Shown here piece after piece: positions 63,700 to 64,000 of a stretch of DNA of 64,000 nt. The stretch lies in assembly GCF_000317285.1 (NCBI RefSeq), contig NZ_AJLN01000104.1, positions 78,864 to 142,863 of the forward strand, given 5' to 3'. Position numbers and translations under genes: made by a program. Source of the DNA: Chlorogloeopsis fritschii PCC 6912. GTDB lineage: Bacteria > Cyanobacteriota > Cyanobacteriia > Cyanobacteriales > Nostocaceae. The number at the start of each line of letters is the position of its first letter. Within the stretch, counting starts at the first letter, position 1. A model generated the notes under the pieces. The model had not been told where the DNA came from. It searched no databases and saw only the letters and a program-made list of their open reading frames with translations.

Positions 63700-64000
63700 T
63701 AGATTTACGTCTTCAATGAACTGTCAAAATACTTAGATTTAATTAATATTATTTTATAAAATTTATCTTCAATAAAATCAATAAATTGTTTTTATCAAAA
63801 TACAAAAATTGATAGATTACTAATTTGTTAGTAACTATAACACTATAGTCTTATAAATTAAGAGACTACCACTCAATAAATGTAGTGGACTGTCTAGACT
63901 AAAATGATGCGATAGAAAAGGCTCGTAGTAGCGCTTTAGCGCAGAATATGACTACGAATCTAATGCACAAATTTAGCCTTGACACGCTAGTAGTAGCGCG
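63700..64000. other. AT-rich right edge with short repeat
   Basis: No gene seen. At 63924-63945 there is CGTAGTAGCGCTTTAGCGC, with an inverted AGCGC/GCGCT pair, and TAGTAGTAGCGCG recurs at the very end (63988-64000), so a dispersed repeat may continue past the window. Confidence 0.55.

Noticed and set aside
1..64000. CRISPR arrays, tRNA and rRNA genes
   Set aside because: No regularly spaced direct repeats, cloverleaf-like sequences or rRNA signatures were seen on reading; a tRNAscan-SE run would be decisive.

Overview
The window looks like the chromosome of a filamentous, probably Nostocales-type cyanobacterium. Evidence seen directly: very frequent HIP1-type octamers (GCGATCGC and near forms), cyanobacterial marker genes (a PAM68-family protein beside rpsO, a CcaA-type beta-carbonic anhydrase, a DUF1517 protein), and many short palindromic intergenic repeats. 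The genus cannot be fixed from sequence reading alone. No rRNA, tRNA or CRISPR array was recognised.

Layout. 0-17 kb: a surface polysaccharide region with two multi-membrane GT-C-like proteins, a Tat-exported GH10 xylanase, six soluble glycosyltransferases, an FAD oxidoreductase, and a Wzm/Wzt-type ABC exporter whose ATPase carries a substrate-binding C-terminal domain. 17-35 kb: mixed housekeeping and envelope genes, including an Imm42-like immunity protein behind a toxin-tail remnant, an M28 peptidase with repeat insertions in its coding sequence, a TauE/SafE plus YtkA-like pair, galE, an ABC exporter, a sugar-phosphate transferase, surE, an orphan histidine kinase, a DM13 lipoprotein, a GT39-like protein, ccaA and a MobA-like nucleotidyltransferase. 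35-40 kb: a region of gene decay and small regulators, with an ABC ATPase fragment, an XRE-cupin/MOSC operon with two identical operator-like palindromes, and an HxlR regulator split by an IS200/IS605-like insertion next to the SDR gene it probably controlled.

40-48 kb: the most interesting part. A URC-type uracil catabolism set (GTP cyclohydrolase II-like URC1, DUF1688/URC4, uracil phosphoribosyltransferase) is split by a cassette made of a 59-aa secreted peptide gene, a flavin monooxygenase and a PvdE/YojI-type cyclic-peptide exporter. The peptide and exporter genes point outwards and each has the same ~49-bp block 59-68 bp before its start codon, which suggests a co-regulated peptide modification and export system. 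Toxin-antitoxin genes follow, one pair intact and one reduced to an orphan antitoxin.

48-64 kb: tyrA, a pentapeptide-repeat protein, a DUF1517 protein, a glycine/arginine-rich lipoprotein, aroF, PAM68-rpsO, lepB, pyrC with a changed metal-site motif, a second ABC ATPase remnant, a sulfur island (sbpA, cysA, an Rrf2 regulator, cysK) that lacks the sulfate permease genes, and a DUF202 protein at the right edge.
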